Shown in pieces: positions 1 to 5,816 of a stretch of DNA of 6,219 nt (the first letter of the stretch is position 1; each line of letters opens with the position of its first letter). The stretch comes from Bacillota bacterium. GTDB lineage: Bacteria; Bacillota; Bacilli; Bacillales_B; DSM-18226. The notes below the pieces were generated by a model. The model saw only the letters and a program-made list of their open reading frames with translations, searched no databases and was not told the DNA's origin. The position numbers were made by a program, and so were the translations under genes. Location: NCBI GenBank assembly GCA_021821235.1, contig JAKACS010000202.1, positions 1-6,219 of the forward strand, given 5' to 3'.

Positions 1-6
1 CTTTTC

Positions 7-13
7 GGGAGGT
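7..13 (+). promoter_or_regulatory. Ribosome binding site of cmpA
   Basis: GGGAGGT lies seven bases before the cmpA ATG. This strong, well-spaced site supports the small reading frame being translated and fixes its start. Confidence 0.85.
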
Positions 14-20
14 TTAAAGA

Positions 21-134
21 ATGCCAATATGGTTTCAAAACCAAATGAAAAGAGCTTTTTTTGAAAAAAACAGCTACCAGATTAAACTTTTGAATCAATG
101 TTGGTTTTTTTATAGGAAGAAAAATTTCCTGTGA
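21..134 (+). CDS. cmpA: Cortex morphogenetic protein CmpA (37 aa)
   Basis: A short open reading frame of 37 codons starts with ATG and ends with TGA, on the opposite strand from all other genes here. It is preceded by a perfect Shine-Dalgarno GGGAGGT seven bases before the ATG. The product begins MPIWFQNQMKRAFF and has a central YQIKLLNQCWFFYRKK stretch, which I recognise as the signature of CmpA; the length also equals that of the B. subtilis protein. Known role: in B. subtilis CmpA is made in the mother cell during sporulation and acts with the coat protein SpoIVA in a checkpoint linking spore coat and cortex assembly, helping ClpXP remove defective SpoIVA. It is rich in Lys/Arg and aromatic residues and has no signal peptide. 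It converges on tex and is easily missed because of its size. Its promoter lies outside the window; sigma-E control is expected from B. subtilis but cannot be seen here. Confidence 0.88.
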   Translation: MPIWFQNQMKRAFFEKNSYQIKLLNQCWFFYRKKNFL

Positions 135-169
135 AAAATAAACAGCTTGCAGGGAAAACCTGCAAGCTG
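135..169 (-). terminator. Intrinsic terminator of tex, possibly bidirectional
   Basis: A perfect 11-bp inverted repeat (CAGCTTGCAGG at 143-153 and CCTGCAAGCTG at 159-169) surrounds a 5-base loop. Read on the minus strand it is followed at once by TTTATTTTT, the classic rho-independent form, 35 bases after the tex stop codon. On the plus strand the same hairpin lies eight bases after the cmpA stop, but its T run (CTTTTT) only begins about nine bases past the stem, so termination of cmpA transcripts is probably weaker. Confidence 0.92.
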
Positions 170-204
170 CAACTATTGCTTTTTGGTGGGCAGGGTTCTT
201 ATGA

Positions 205-2385
205 TCAGGATTGCTGAGGCGAAAGCATGGTTAACGCAACTCTTCCTTTTTTTATATCAACAGAGTCTACCCAGACGGTTACGACATCGCCGACAGACAC
301 GACATCAAGCGGATGTTTTACAAATTGCTTTCGCAGTTTCGAAATATGGACAAGCCCATCTTGTTTTACGCCAATATCAACAAACGCGCCAAAGTCGACA
401 ACATTTCTTACGGTTCCTTGCAGTTCCATACCCGGCTTTAAATCTTCCATTTTCAGTACGTCTTTTTTGAGCAGTGGCCGCGGCAAGTCATCACGGGGAT
501 CCCGCTCAGGCCTTACAAGGGCATCAATAATATCCTTTAATGTCAATTCGCCAATGGCCAATTCTTCCGCTGCCTTTTTCAAATCCACCCCGTTTAAAGC
601 TTGCTTTAAATGTTCGCTTCCCAAGTCAGCCGTTGCAAAACCTAATGAGTGCAATAAATTTTTCACCGCTTCATAGTTTTCCGGATGAATGGCTGTGTGA
701 TCAAGTGGTTCCTTTCCATCAAGCACCCGCAAAAAGCCAATGGCTTGTTCATATGTTTTGGCACCAAGGCGCGGTACTTTTTTCAATTGGATCCGGTTTG
801 TAAACTTCCCTTCCTCCTCGCGCTTTTTAACAATATTGGTTGCTGCTGTTTTTGTCAGCCCGGCGACGTATTGCAGCAATGAAGGAGAAGCCGTGTTGAC
901 GTTTACCCCAACCTGGTTGACGGCAGTCTCCACCACGAAATTCAGGGATTCAGATAATCGTTTTTGCGAAACATCGTGCTGGTATTGTCCAACCCCCACT
1001 GATTTTGGATCAATTTTCACTAATTCTGCGAGCGGATCCTGAAGCCGGCGCGCAATTGAAACTGCACTCCGTTCCTCTACATGCAAATTGGGAAACTCCT
1101 CTCTGGCAATGTCGGAAGCGGAATACACGCTCGCTCCTGCCTCATTTACGATGATATAAAAAATTTCCCCAGGCATTTCTTTTAAAATATCAGCGATAAA
1201 TTGCTCCGTTTCTCTGGAGGCCGTTCCATTGCCGATCGCCACCATTTCCACGCGAAATTTCTGAAGGATGTCCATCACTTTTTCGCGCGCAGCTTCTGTT
1301 TTTGAAACCGGCGGATGCGGATAGATCACATCGATTTCTAACACTTTGCCCGTCTCATCCACCACTGCCAGCTTGCAGCCTGTCCGGTATGCAGGGTCAA
1401 CACCGAGAACGATTTTGCCTTTTAACGGCGGCTGCAGCAATAAGTTACGCAAGTTTTCCGAGAAAATATGGATCGCTTGTTCCTCCGCCTTTTCCGTTAG
1501 TTCATTGCGGATTTCGCGTTCAATCGACGGCTGGATTAAGCGCTTGTAGCTATCCTCGATCGACTCAAACACAAACGGAACAGCTGGAGAATTCGCTGGC
1601 GAAGGAATCCATTTTTTCGAAAGGTAGTTCATCATCATATCTGTATTCACTTTTACTGATACCCGTAAAATTTCTTCCTTTTCGCCGCGGTTTAAGGCAA
1701 GAATGCGGTGCGGAACGATCTTGCTAATCGGTTCTTCGTACTCATAGTACATTTCATACACTTTTTTCTCGTCTTTTTCTTCATCTTTAACGGTGGCGGA
1801 AACGGTTCCGGTTTTAAAGCTTTCCCTGCGAATCCACTTCCTGCTGTCGGCATCATCAGAAATCATCTCTGCGATGATATCTTTTGCACCGGAAATAGCA
1901 TCATCAACGGTTAGAACTTCTTTCTCTTCTGATAAAAACTCAGCCGCTTTTTCATCAAGATGAACGGCTGGAAACGTTAGTATCCACACCGCTAATGGCT
2001 CGAGACCCTTTTCCTTTGCAACCGTCGCTTTTGTCCGTCTTTTTTGCTTGTATGGGCGGTAAAGATCCTCCACTTCCTGAAGTTTTTCCGCCTTTGAAAT
2101 GCTTTTTCTCAGCTCATCAGTTAACTTTCCCTGCTCCTCGATGATGCGGATAACTTCTTCTTTGCGCTGTTCAAGATTTTGGATGTATTGCCACCGTTCA
2201 GAAATGGTGCGGATCTGCACTTCATCAAGCGCCCCTGTCTGTTCCTTGCGGTAGCGGGCAATAAACGGCACCGTATTACCATCATTTAATAGCGTAATCA
2301 CACTTTTTACTTGTTTAAGTGATAGCGCTTGCTCTATCGCGATCTTTTTTAAAAGCTGCTCTTGTTTTTCGGCCAAATCAACCAC
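205..2385 (-). CDS. tex: Tex family RNA-binding transcription accessory protein
   Basis: The 726-residue product has the full Tex architecture. An N-terminal helical Tex domain (about 1-190) contains PFIARYRKE and VEDLYRPYKQKRRT. A YqgF/RuvC-like fold (about 322-450) opens with GVDPAYRTG. Helix-hairpin-helix repeats follow (about 488-556, VNTASPSLLQYVAGL onward), and a C-terminal S1 domain (about 650-720) has VVDFGAFVDIGVKQDGLVHIS. The length is normal for the family. Tex proteins bind nucleic acid through S1 and are linked to transcription; the exact role in Bacillus (gene ydcI) is poorly defined, and the YqgF domain is thought not to be an active nuclease. Start choice: a TTG at 2391 lies only one base after the GGAGG, so the GTG at 2385, seven bases away, is preferred. 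It follows rsbX on the same strand, but a terminator and a likely own promoter separate them. It is cytoplasmic, with no membrane segments. Confidence 0.96.
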   Translation of the reverse strand: MVDLAEKQEQLLKKIAIEQALSLKQVKSVITLLNDGNTVPFIARYRKEQTGALDEVQIRTISERWQYIQNLEQRKEEVIRIIEEQGKLTDELRKSISKAEKLQEVEDLYRPYKQKRRTKATVAKEKGLEPLAVWILTFPAVHLDEKAAEFLSEEKEVLTVDDAISGAKDIIAEMISDDADSRKWIRRESFKTGTVSATVKDEEKDEKKVYEMYYEYEEPISKIVPHRILALNRGEKEEILRVSVKVNTDMMMNYLSKKWIPSPANSPAVPFVFESIEDSYKRLIQPSIEREIRNELTEKAEEQAIHIFSENLRNLLLQPPLKGKIVLGVDPAYRTGCKLAVVDETGKVLEIDVIYPHPPVSKTEAAREKVMDILQKFRVEMVAIGNGTASRETEQFIADILKEMPGEIFYIIVNEAGASVYSASDIAREEFPNLHVEERSAVSIARRLQDPLAELVKIDPKSVGVGQYQHDVSQKRLSESLNFVVETAVNQVGVNVNTASPSLLQYVAGLTKTAATNIVKKREEEGKFTNRIQLKKVPRLGAKTYEQAIGFLRVLDGKEPLDHTAIHPENYEAVKNLLHSLGFATADLGSEHLKQALNGVDLKKAAEELAIGELTLKDIIDALVRPERDPRDDLPRPLLKKDVLKMEDLKPGMELQGTVRNVVDFGAFVDIGVKQDGLVHISKLRKQFVKHPLDVVSVGDVVTVWVDSVDIKKGRVALTMLSPQQS

Positions 2386-2392
2386 AAACAAA

Positions 2393-2397
2393 CCTCC
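2393..2397 (-). promoter_or_regulatory. Ribosome binding site of tex (decides the GTG start)
   Basis: On the minus strand TTTGGAGG is followed by T-TTG-TTT-GTG. The TTG at 2391 is one base from GGAGG and the GTG at 2385 is seven bases away. Normal spacing therefore selects GTG and trims two residues from the longest reading frame. Confidence 0.8.
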
Positions 2398-2418
2398 AAA
2401 TTCATATACTTTAACTTT

Positions 2419-2447
2419 ATTGTATCAAAATTGCCCAACCGTTTCAC
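2419..2447 (-). promoter_or_regulatory. Probable sigma-A promoter of tex with extended -10
   Basis: In the 124-base gap between rsbX and tex, the minus strand reads GTGAAA (4 of 6 matches to TTGACA, at 2442-2447), a 17-base spacer, then TACAAT (5 of 6, at 2419-2424). The -10 is preceded by TG plus one base, the extended -10 form. The start point would fall near 2412, leaving a leader of roughly 27 bases with the tex ribosome binding site. It lies downstream of the rsbX terminator, so tex can be expressed independently of sigma-B. This is inferred from sequence match only. Confidence 0.65.
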
Positions 2448-2487
2448 GAAACCGCAAGCTCCATTCACGAAGCAAGCCCGCTGCAAA

Positions 2488-2523
2488 TGGAAAAGGAGCT
2501 TACTCTTTATTAGAGCAAGCTCC
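2488..2523 (-). terminator. Intrinsic terminator of the sigB operon, overlapping the rsbX stop
   Basis: The minus-strand RNA can form a 12-bp stem (GGAGCUUGCUCU with AGAGUAAGCUCC, including one G-U pair) around a 5-base AAUAA loop, followed directly by UUUUCCAUUU. The G-U pair is a mismatch on the other strand, which supports minus-strand use. The rsbX stop codon TAA (2510-2512) straddles the end of the 5' arm and the loop, so the last few rsbX codons form half of the hairpin. Confidence 0.85.
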
Positions 2524-3112
2524 CAATGATAAAGGTGGCATCGTCATCCGACTTCGGATATTGCTGGATAATTTCATCCGCAATCATCCGAACAGGGAAC
2601 AAACCTTTTAACAACGATTTTACCCCTTGAAACTCGTATCCATCCGAATAAACAATAAATTTGGAATGGGGCTCATAAGAAAAGCGCTGGGTATGAAAAA
2701 TCTGCGGCCTTCCTGACAAGTACCCTGTTACCGGCAGCGGGTATGTAAGTTTTCCCTTTGAGGAATACATAAAAAAGCGAATATTTCCTACACAGCTGTA
2801 GACAAATTCCCTTGTATGAAAATAAACTTTAAAGATGGTTACTGCTGCACCTCTTTTTTGCAGCAATGCAGCATTGCCCATCTTCATTAGCGCCTCAACA
2901 CTCTCATGATGATGCTGTTTAACCGCATCAATGACAGCTGCCGAAGCTTCATAAGCAAATTCACCGCTGCCAAGCCCGTCGGCAAGAACGCAAACAAAGT
3001 AATCTTCCGTTATCGTAAAAAAGTAGCTATCTCCGCAAAAGGCTTTTCCATTTTTTGCAGTTTGATGGGCAACTACATCAATATGGTCGTCTGTTAGTGA
3101 ATTTAGCTTCAT
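2510..3112 (-). CDS. rsbX: RsbX, PPM-type phosphatase resetting the stressosome
   Basis: This is a 200-residue, single-domain PP2C/SpoIIE-type phosphatase, close to the 199 residues of B. subtilis RsbX. Metal-binding motifs are visible in order: CGDSYF (Asp28), LADGLGSG (Asp45), YSDGYE (Asp157) and DDDATFIIG (Asp190/191). In B. subtilis RsbX dephosphorylates RsbS-P and RsbR-P, so that RsbT is recaptured and the response is damped; it is cytoplasmic and needs Mn2+ or Mg2+. Start choice: the reading frame extends to a GTG at 3121, but that codon overlaps the GGAG at 3121-3124, which sits eight bases before the ATG at 3112. That ATG overlaps the sigB stop as ATGA, implying translational coupling. 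It is the last gene of the sigma-B autoregulated transcript and is followed by a terminator that includes its stop codon. All metal ligands appear intact. Confidence 0.95.
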   Translation of the reverse strand: MKLNSLTDDHIDVVAHQTAKNGKAFCGDSYFFTITEDYFVCVLADGLGSGEFAYEASAAVIDAVKQHHHESVEALMKMGNAALLQKRGAAVTIFKVYFHTREFVYSCVGNIRFFMYSSKGKLTYPLPVTGYLSGRPQIFHTQRFSYEPHSKFIVYSDGYEFQGVKSLLKGLFPVRMIADEIIQQYPKSDDDATFIIGSLL

Positions 3113-3903
3113 GTACGGCACTCCGTAGGGTCTTTCTCTGCATTGATCGCTTCTTGAAGCTTTTTGATCGCTTTTCGCTGCAAGCGGGATACGTGCATTT
3201 GCGAGATTCCCAATTTTTCACCCGCTTCTTTTTGACTCATATTCTCTAAAAACGTATATTGAATGATGCATTTTTCCCGTTCGCTCAAAATCGGGAGAAC
3301 TTTTTCCAACACAAGCCTTTGATTGATTCGCTCATAGCCAGAATCATTTTTGCCGACAATATCCAACAGGGTGATCGTTCCGCCTTCCGCGTCAGCTTCG
3401 ATGGAATGATCAACGGAGAGCGCCTGATAGCTTTTGCCCATTTCCATCGCTTCAAGCACCTCTTCTTCCGAAACTTCCAACTCTGCGGCAATTTCAGCAA
3501 TTTTTGGTGAACGGTGCAGTTTTGTCGTTAGCTCCTCCACTGTTGTTTTGATTTTCGGACCAATTTCTTTTATCCGCCTTGGAACATGAACACTCCAAGT
3601 CTTATCGCGCAAAAAGCGTTTAATTTCCCCTATAATGGTCGGAACCGCGAATGCTTCAAAACTTTTGCCAAAGGATTCGTCGTAGCGACGGATTGCGCCA
3701 AGCAGACCAATCATCCCTACCTGAATAATATCTTCATGAAAGGAGCGGCCTTTCGAATATTTCCGCGCCAACGACTCGACCAAATTTTTATAATGGAGAA
3801 CAAGCTGTTTTTGGGCTTCCTCATCTTGATTCAGCTGGTAAGCTTTGATAAGTTGATTGACATCGAACCGATCCTCCAAGTTAGGTTGAGATTGTTTCGA
3901 CAT
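3109..3903 (-). CDS. sigB: RNA polymerase sigma factor SigB (general stress)
   Basis: The 264-residue sigma-70 family protein belongs to the SigB/SigF group and is strongly similar to B. subtilis SigB throughout. Region 2 (about 35-105) has SFHEDIIQVGMIGLLGAIRRYD and KSFEAFAVPTIIGEIKRF, followed by the near-invariant LRDKTWSVHVPRRIKE. Region 3 spans about 115-185, with MGKSYQALSVDHSIEAD. Region 4 (about 205-254) carries the helix-turn-helix SQKEAGEKLGISQMHVSRLQ that reads the -35 element. It directs RNA polymerase to general stress promoters and is held inactive by RsbW. The ATG at 3903 is preceded by AGGTGG at six bases; a further upstream TTG at 3927 has no suitable site and lies deeper inside rsbW. 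The start overlaps rsbW by 23 bases and the stop overlaps rsbX by four, so translation of anti-sigma factor, sigma factor and RsbX is probably coupled. Autoregulation through the promoter before rsbV is expected. Confidence 0.98.
   Translation of the reverse strand: MSKQSQPNLEDRFDVNQLIKAYQLNQDEEAQKQLVLHYKNLVESLARKYSKGRSFHEDIIQVGMIGLLGAIRRYDESFGKSFEAFAVPTIIGEIKRFLRDKTWSVHVPRRIKEIGPKIKTTVEELTTKLHRSPKIAEIAAELEVSEEEVLEAMEMGKSYQALSVDHSIEADAEGGTITLLDIVGKNDSGYERINQRLVLEKVLPILSEREKCIIQYTFLENMSQKEAGEKLGISQMHVSRLQRKAIKKLQEAINAEKDPTECRT
3121..3124 (-). promoter_or_regulatory. Ribosome binding site of rsbX (decides the ATG start)
   Basis: GGAG lies within the last codons of sigB, eight bases before the ATG at 3112. 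The alternative GTG at 3121 shares its first base with this site, so it is an unlikely start. Confidence 0.7.
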
Positions 3904-4354
3904 CGCTCTCCACCTGCTCTCCTTCAAGGTATTTCGTCATATAGACTGTGACACCTTTTTGGTGATGAATTCTGACTTCATCCATTAATGTTTCGATGAG
4001 ATACAGCCCCAAACCTCCTTCTCGCAAAAACTCCGCTGAATCGTCATGTCGGTAAGGACCTGTCTCTTTTCGAGCGGCTTCAAAATCGAAGCTCTCACCA
4101 TTATCCGCGACCATCACTTCCAAATGATCTTCAAAAAGTCCGAAACCAATCAGCACTTCGCCGTTTTCATCGATTTTATATGCATGCTGAACGGCATTGG
4201 TGCATGCTTCACTCAGAGCTATTTTCAAGTCCTCCAGCGCCTCATATGAAAACCCCATTCGGCTGGCAATGCCAGAAAGAGTTAAACGAATCACACCCAC
4301 ATACTCTGGTTTTGCAGGAATTTTCATTTCAATATAGTCAAACGGTTGATTCAT
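3881..4354 (-). CDS. rsbW: RsbW, anti-sigma-B factor and serine kinase
   Basis: The 157-residue protein is a GHKL (histidine-kinase-like ATPase) family anti-sigma factor. The N box is ALSEACTNAVQHAY with Glu49 and Asn53, the G1 box is VADNGESFD with Asp84 and Gly86, and the ATP-lid G2 box is REGGLGLYLIETLMDEV (Gly113, Gly114, Gly116). Known role: RsbW dimers bind SigB and keep it from RNA polymerase, and they phosphorylate RsbV on a serine. Low ATP or dephosphorylated RsbV moves RsbW onto RsbV and frees SigB. The ATG overlaps the rsbV TGA as ATGA, and its ribosome binding site (AGGGTGG-like) lies in the end of rsbV. Its own 3' end overlaps sigB by 23 bases. This tight packing fits the need for matched amounts of the three partners. 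Length and motifs are normal. Confidence 0.97.
   Translation of the reverse strand: MNQPFDYIEMKIPAKPEYVGVIRLTLSGIASRMGFSYEALEDLKIALSEACTNAVQHAYKIDENGEVLIGFGLFEDHLEVMVADNGESFDFEAARKETGPYRHDDSAEFLREGGLGLYLIETLMDEVRIHHQKGVTVYMTKYLEGEQVESDVETIST
3910..3915 (-). promoter_or_regulatory. Ribosome binding site of sigB inside rsbW
   Basis: AGGTGG (one mismatch to AGGAGG) lies six bases before the sigB ATG, within the final rsbW codons. A second GGAG-like stretch at 3917-3924 is too distant for this ATG. It fixes the sigB start at 3903. Confidence 0.75.
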
Positions 4355-4683
4355 TGTACCCCACCCTCTATCTGGCTGTTAATATCAAGAAAGTCTGCTA
4401 AACCTGTAATATCAAATAATCTTTTCAATCGTTCGGATAAACCAGTCAGCTTTAATTCACCATTATGGGCACGGCTTGATTTATAGACACCAACCACAAC
4501 ACCCAGTCCTGTGCTGTCCATATACGAAACTCCACTAAGATCAATGACAATTTTCGCACTCTCTTTCTCTGATAACGGAAAAACGATTTCGCGGAGTTTT
4601 GGAGCAGTATATACGTCAACTTCACCATGTACCTTTACTTCATATAATGGATCCTGTTCATTAACTTCAACTTTTATATTCAC
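4351..4683 (-). CDS. rsbV: RsbV, anti-anti-sigma factor (STAS domain)
   Basis: The 110-residue single STAS-domain protein has the conserved phosphorylation loop SYMDSTGLGVVVG. Ser57 corresponds to Ser56 of B. subtilis RsbV, the target of RsbW kinase. Other STAS features are HGEVDVYTAPKLRE near residue 20 and IVIDLSGV near 45. Unphosphorylated RsbV binds RsbW and releases SigB, and RsbU reverses its phosphorylation. The start codon is GTG, chosen because a strong GGGAGG (4690-4695) lies six bases before it. It is the first gene after the internal sigma-B promoter, with a leader of about 85 bases, and overlaps rsbW by four bases. All key residues are intact. Confidence 0.97.
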   Translation of the reverse strand: MNIKVEVNEQDPLYEVKVHGEVDVYTAPKLREIVFPLSEKESAKIVIDLSGVSYMDSTGLGVVVGVYKSSRAHNGELKLTGLSERLKRLFDITGLADFLDINSQIEGGVQ

Positions 4684-4689
4684 AGTAAG

Positions 4690-4695
4690 CCTCCC
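4690..4695 (-). promoter_or_regulatory. Ribosome binding site of rsbV (GTG start)
   Basis: GGGAGG lies six bases before the GTG at 4683. A near-perfect site makes up for the non-ATG start and fixes the N terminus at MNIKVEV. Confidence 0.8.
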
Positions 4696-4774
4696 TCAAT
4701 ATATGCGAAATGGTCTGCTTCCTAGCCTTTAGCTTTTCTGCTTTTCGCCGGACGTCTGTAGTCCGTTTCTTTTC

Positions 4775-4800
4775 TTACCCGTTATACAAAAACTCTAAAC
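4775..4800 (-). promoter_or_regulatory. Sigma-B dependent promoter of rsbV-rsbW-sigB-rsbX
   Basis: The minus strand reads GTTTAG (4795-4800), 14 bases, then GGGTAA (4775-4780), against the known sigma-B consensus GTTTAA, 12-15 bases, GGGWAW. Only the last base of the -35 and possibly the last base of the -10 deviate. The position, just before rsbV, matches the autoregulatory promoter of B. subtilis. The -35 box is formed by the last sense codon (GTT) and the TAG stop of rsbU. Transcription should start near 4767-4769. A small stem (CGGAC/GTCCG at 4749-4765) would lie almost at the 5' end of the transcript. Confidence 0.88.
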
Positions 4801-5805
4801 CTCTCGGCGCAAAATAATCATTGTAAAATCATCACGAAGGTGAAAGTTTTGCAGTTTTTCCAAATCTTTATAAACATGGTTAACAATCTCTTGCGCACTC
4901 AAATGAAGATATTGTTTTATGTAATTCATCAATGCCTCTTTCTCGATAAAACCGTTCTCTGTCCGCGATTCTGTTACCCCATCCGACATCAGAATCATCA
5001 TATCCCCTGGTAAAACTTCCTTTTTATACTGGGAATATTTTGTTTTTTTATCAATACCTAAAAGCAGTCCCTTTGCATTTATTTCCGAAAACTGATCAGC
5101 ATTTTTTTCGTAAAAATAACCCGGTTCATGTCCCGCGGAAGAAAAATAAAAAGAGTGTACGTTCAGATCATAAATTCCATAAAACATGGAAATAAACATA
5201 CTCGGATCCACGTTTTGCTCGACGACACGATTTAAACTTTCCAGCACAATATTTGGTGCAGACCGGGTTTCAGGCAAGCTATCCATCGCATATTTAATCA
5301 TCGACATACACAATGCCGCCGGAATTCCTTTGCCAATAACATCCGCAATCGCAACATTCAAAAACTGCCCATCATCGTGGACAAAGTGATAGTAATCGCC
5401 ATTCATATGCTTCGCCGGGATGCTTAATGCTCCAATATCCAACCCTTTTACGTTTGGAATCGAGGTTCCAAGCAATGTTTGCTGAACATTTGCCGCGATC
5501 TCCATCTCCGTCCGGATTTCCATCTGTTTATCGCGGAGACTTTGGTGCTCTTGATAGGCAAGCCCATACCCCACCATCACTTCAAGAAGAATATCAAACG
5601 AATTAAGAATCTCTTGAGGAATAGCAGGAAATAACTCTTGTAATAATGCTTTATGAATACTAATAATTTCATCGGGGGGAATTTGCTCTTCTATCGACTT
5701 TCTGCTGAATTTTTGCCCTTGGTAGAGGGTTCGTTCGGACTGATCCTTTAAGTATTGAGTAAGTATGTTGCGATACATATCCACCATTATTTCTCGAAAA
5801 TCCAT
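4795..5805 (-). CDS. rsbU: RsbU, RsbT-activated PPM phosphatase acting on RsbV-P
   Basis: The 336-residue protein (B. subtilis: 335) has two parts. The N-terminal helical domain (about 1-84, MDFREIMVDMYRN onward) is the RsbT-binding, dimerising region of RsbU. A helical linker (about 85-112) leads to the SpoIIE/PP2C phosphatase domain (about 115-336). Metal ligands are seen in MNGDYYHF (Asp137), IADVIGKGIPAAL (Asp155), LMSDGVTESR (Asp275) and LRDDFTMIIL (Asp325/326), along with FSSAGHEPG and KGLLLGI. It removes the phosphate from RsbV when RsbT is bound, passing environmental stress signals to SigB. The ATG at 5805 follows AAGGGGGGAG and lies 11 bases after rsbT; the longer frame to 5829 would run into rsbT without a good site. 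Its stop codon is part of the downstream sigma-B promoter. No PAS or other added sensor domain is present, so it is the stressosome-controlled type of RsbU. Confidence 0.97.
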   Translation of the reverse strand: MDFREIMVDMYRNILTQYLKDQSERTLYQGQKFSRKSIEEQIPPDEIISIHKALLQELFPAIPQEILNSFDILLEVMVGYGLAYQEHQSLRDKQMEIRTEMEIAANVQQTLLGTSIPNVKGLDIGALSIPAKHMNGDYYHFVHDDGQFLNVAIADVIGKGIPAALCMSMIKYAMDSLPETRSAPNIVLESLNRVVEQNVDPSMFISMFYGIYDLNVHSFYFSSAGHEPGYFYEKNADQFSEINAKGLLLGIDKKTKYSQYKKEVLPGDMMILMSDGVTESRTENGFIEKEALMNYIKQYLHLSAQEIVNHVYKDLEKLQNFHLRDDFTMIILRREV

Positions 5806-5816
5806 GTTCTCCCCCC

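Noticed and set aside
31..42. Palindrome-like GGTTTCAAAACC inside cmpA
   Set aside because: It is short, A/T rich and within coding sequence; no partner repeat or regulatory context is visible.
147..470. Plus-strand open frame of 107 codons opposite the tex 3' end
   Set aside because: It begins inside the terminator hairpin and runs antisense to the S1 domain of Tex, has no ribosome binding site, and resembles no protein family.
1302..1727. Plus-strand open frame of 141 codons inside tex
   Set aside because: It is antisense to well-conserved Tex coding sequence and has a low-complexity composition rich in Ser, Pro and Cys, with no sign of selection as a protein.
2441..2451. Small inverted repeat GTTTC/GAAAC in the rsbX-tex gap, considered as an operator
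   Set aside because: The arms are only four to five bases with a two-base centre and overlap the proposed -35 box; this is easily due to chance and matches no operator I know.
3285..3500. Second minus-strand frame of 71 codons within sigB
   Set aside because: It is a shifted reading of sigB codons; the sigB frame is continuous and conserved, so this is not a frameshift or separate gene.
3586..3951. Plus-strand open frame of 121 codons across sigB and rsbW
   Set aside because: It is antisense to the conserved region 2 of SigB, no binding site precedes it, and its product has no recognisable motif.
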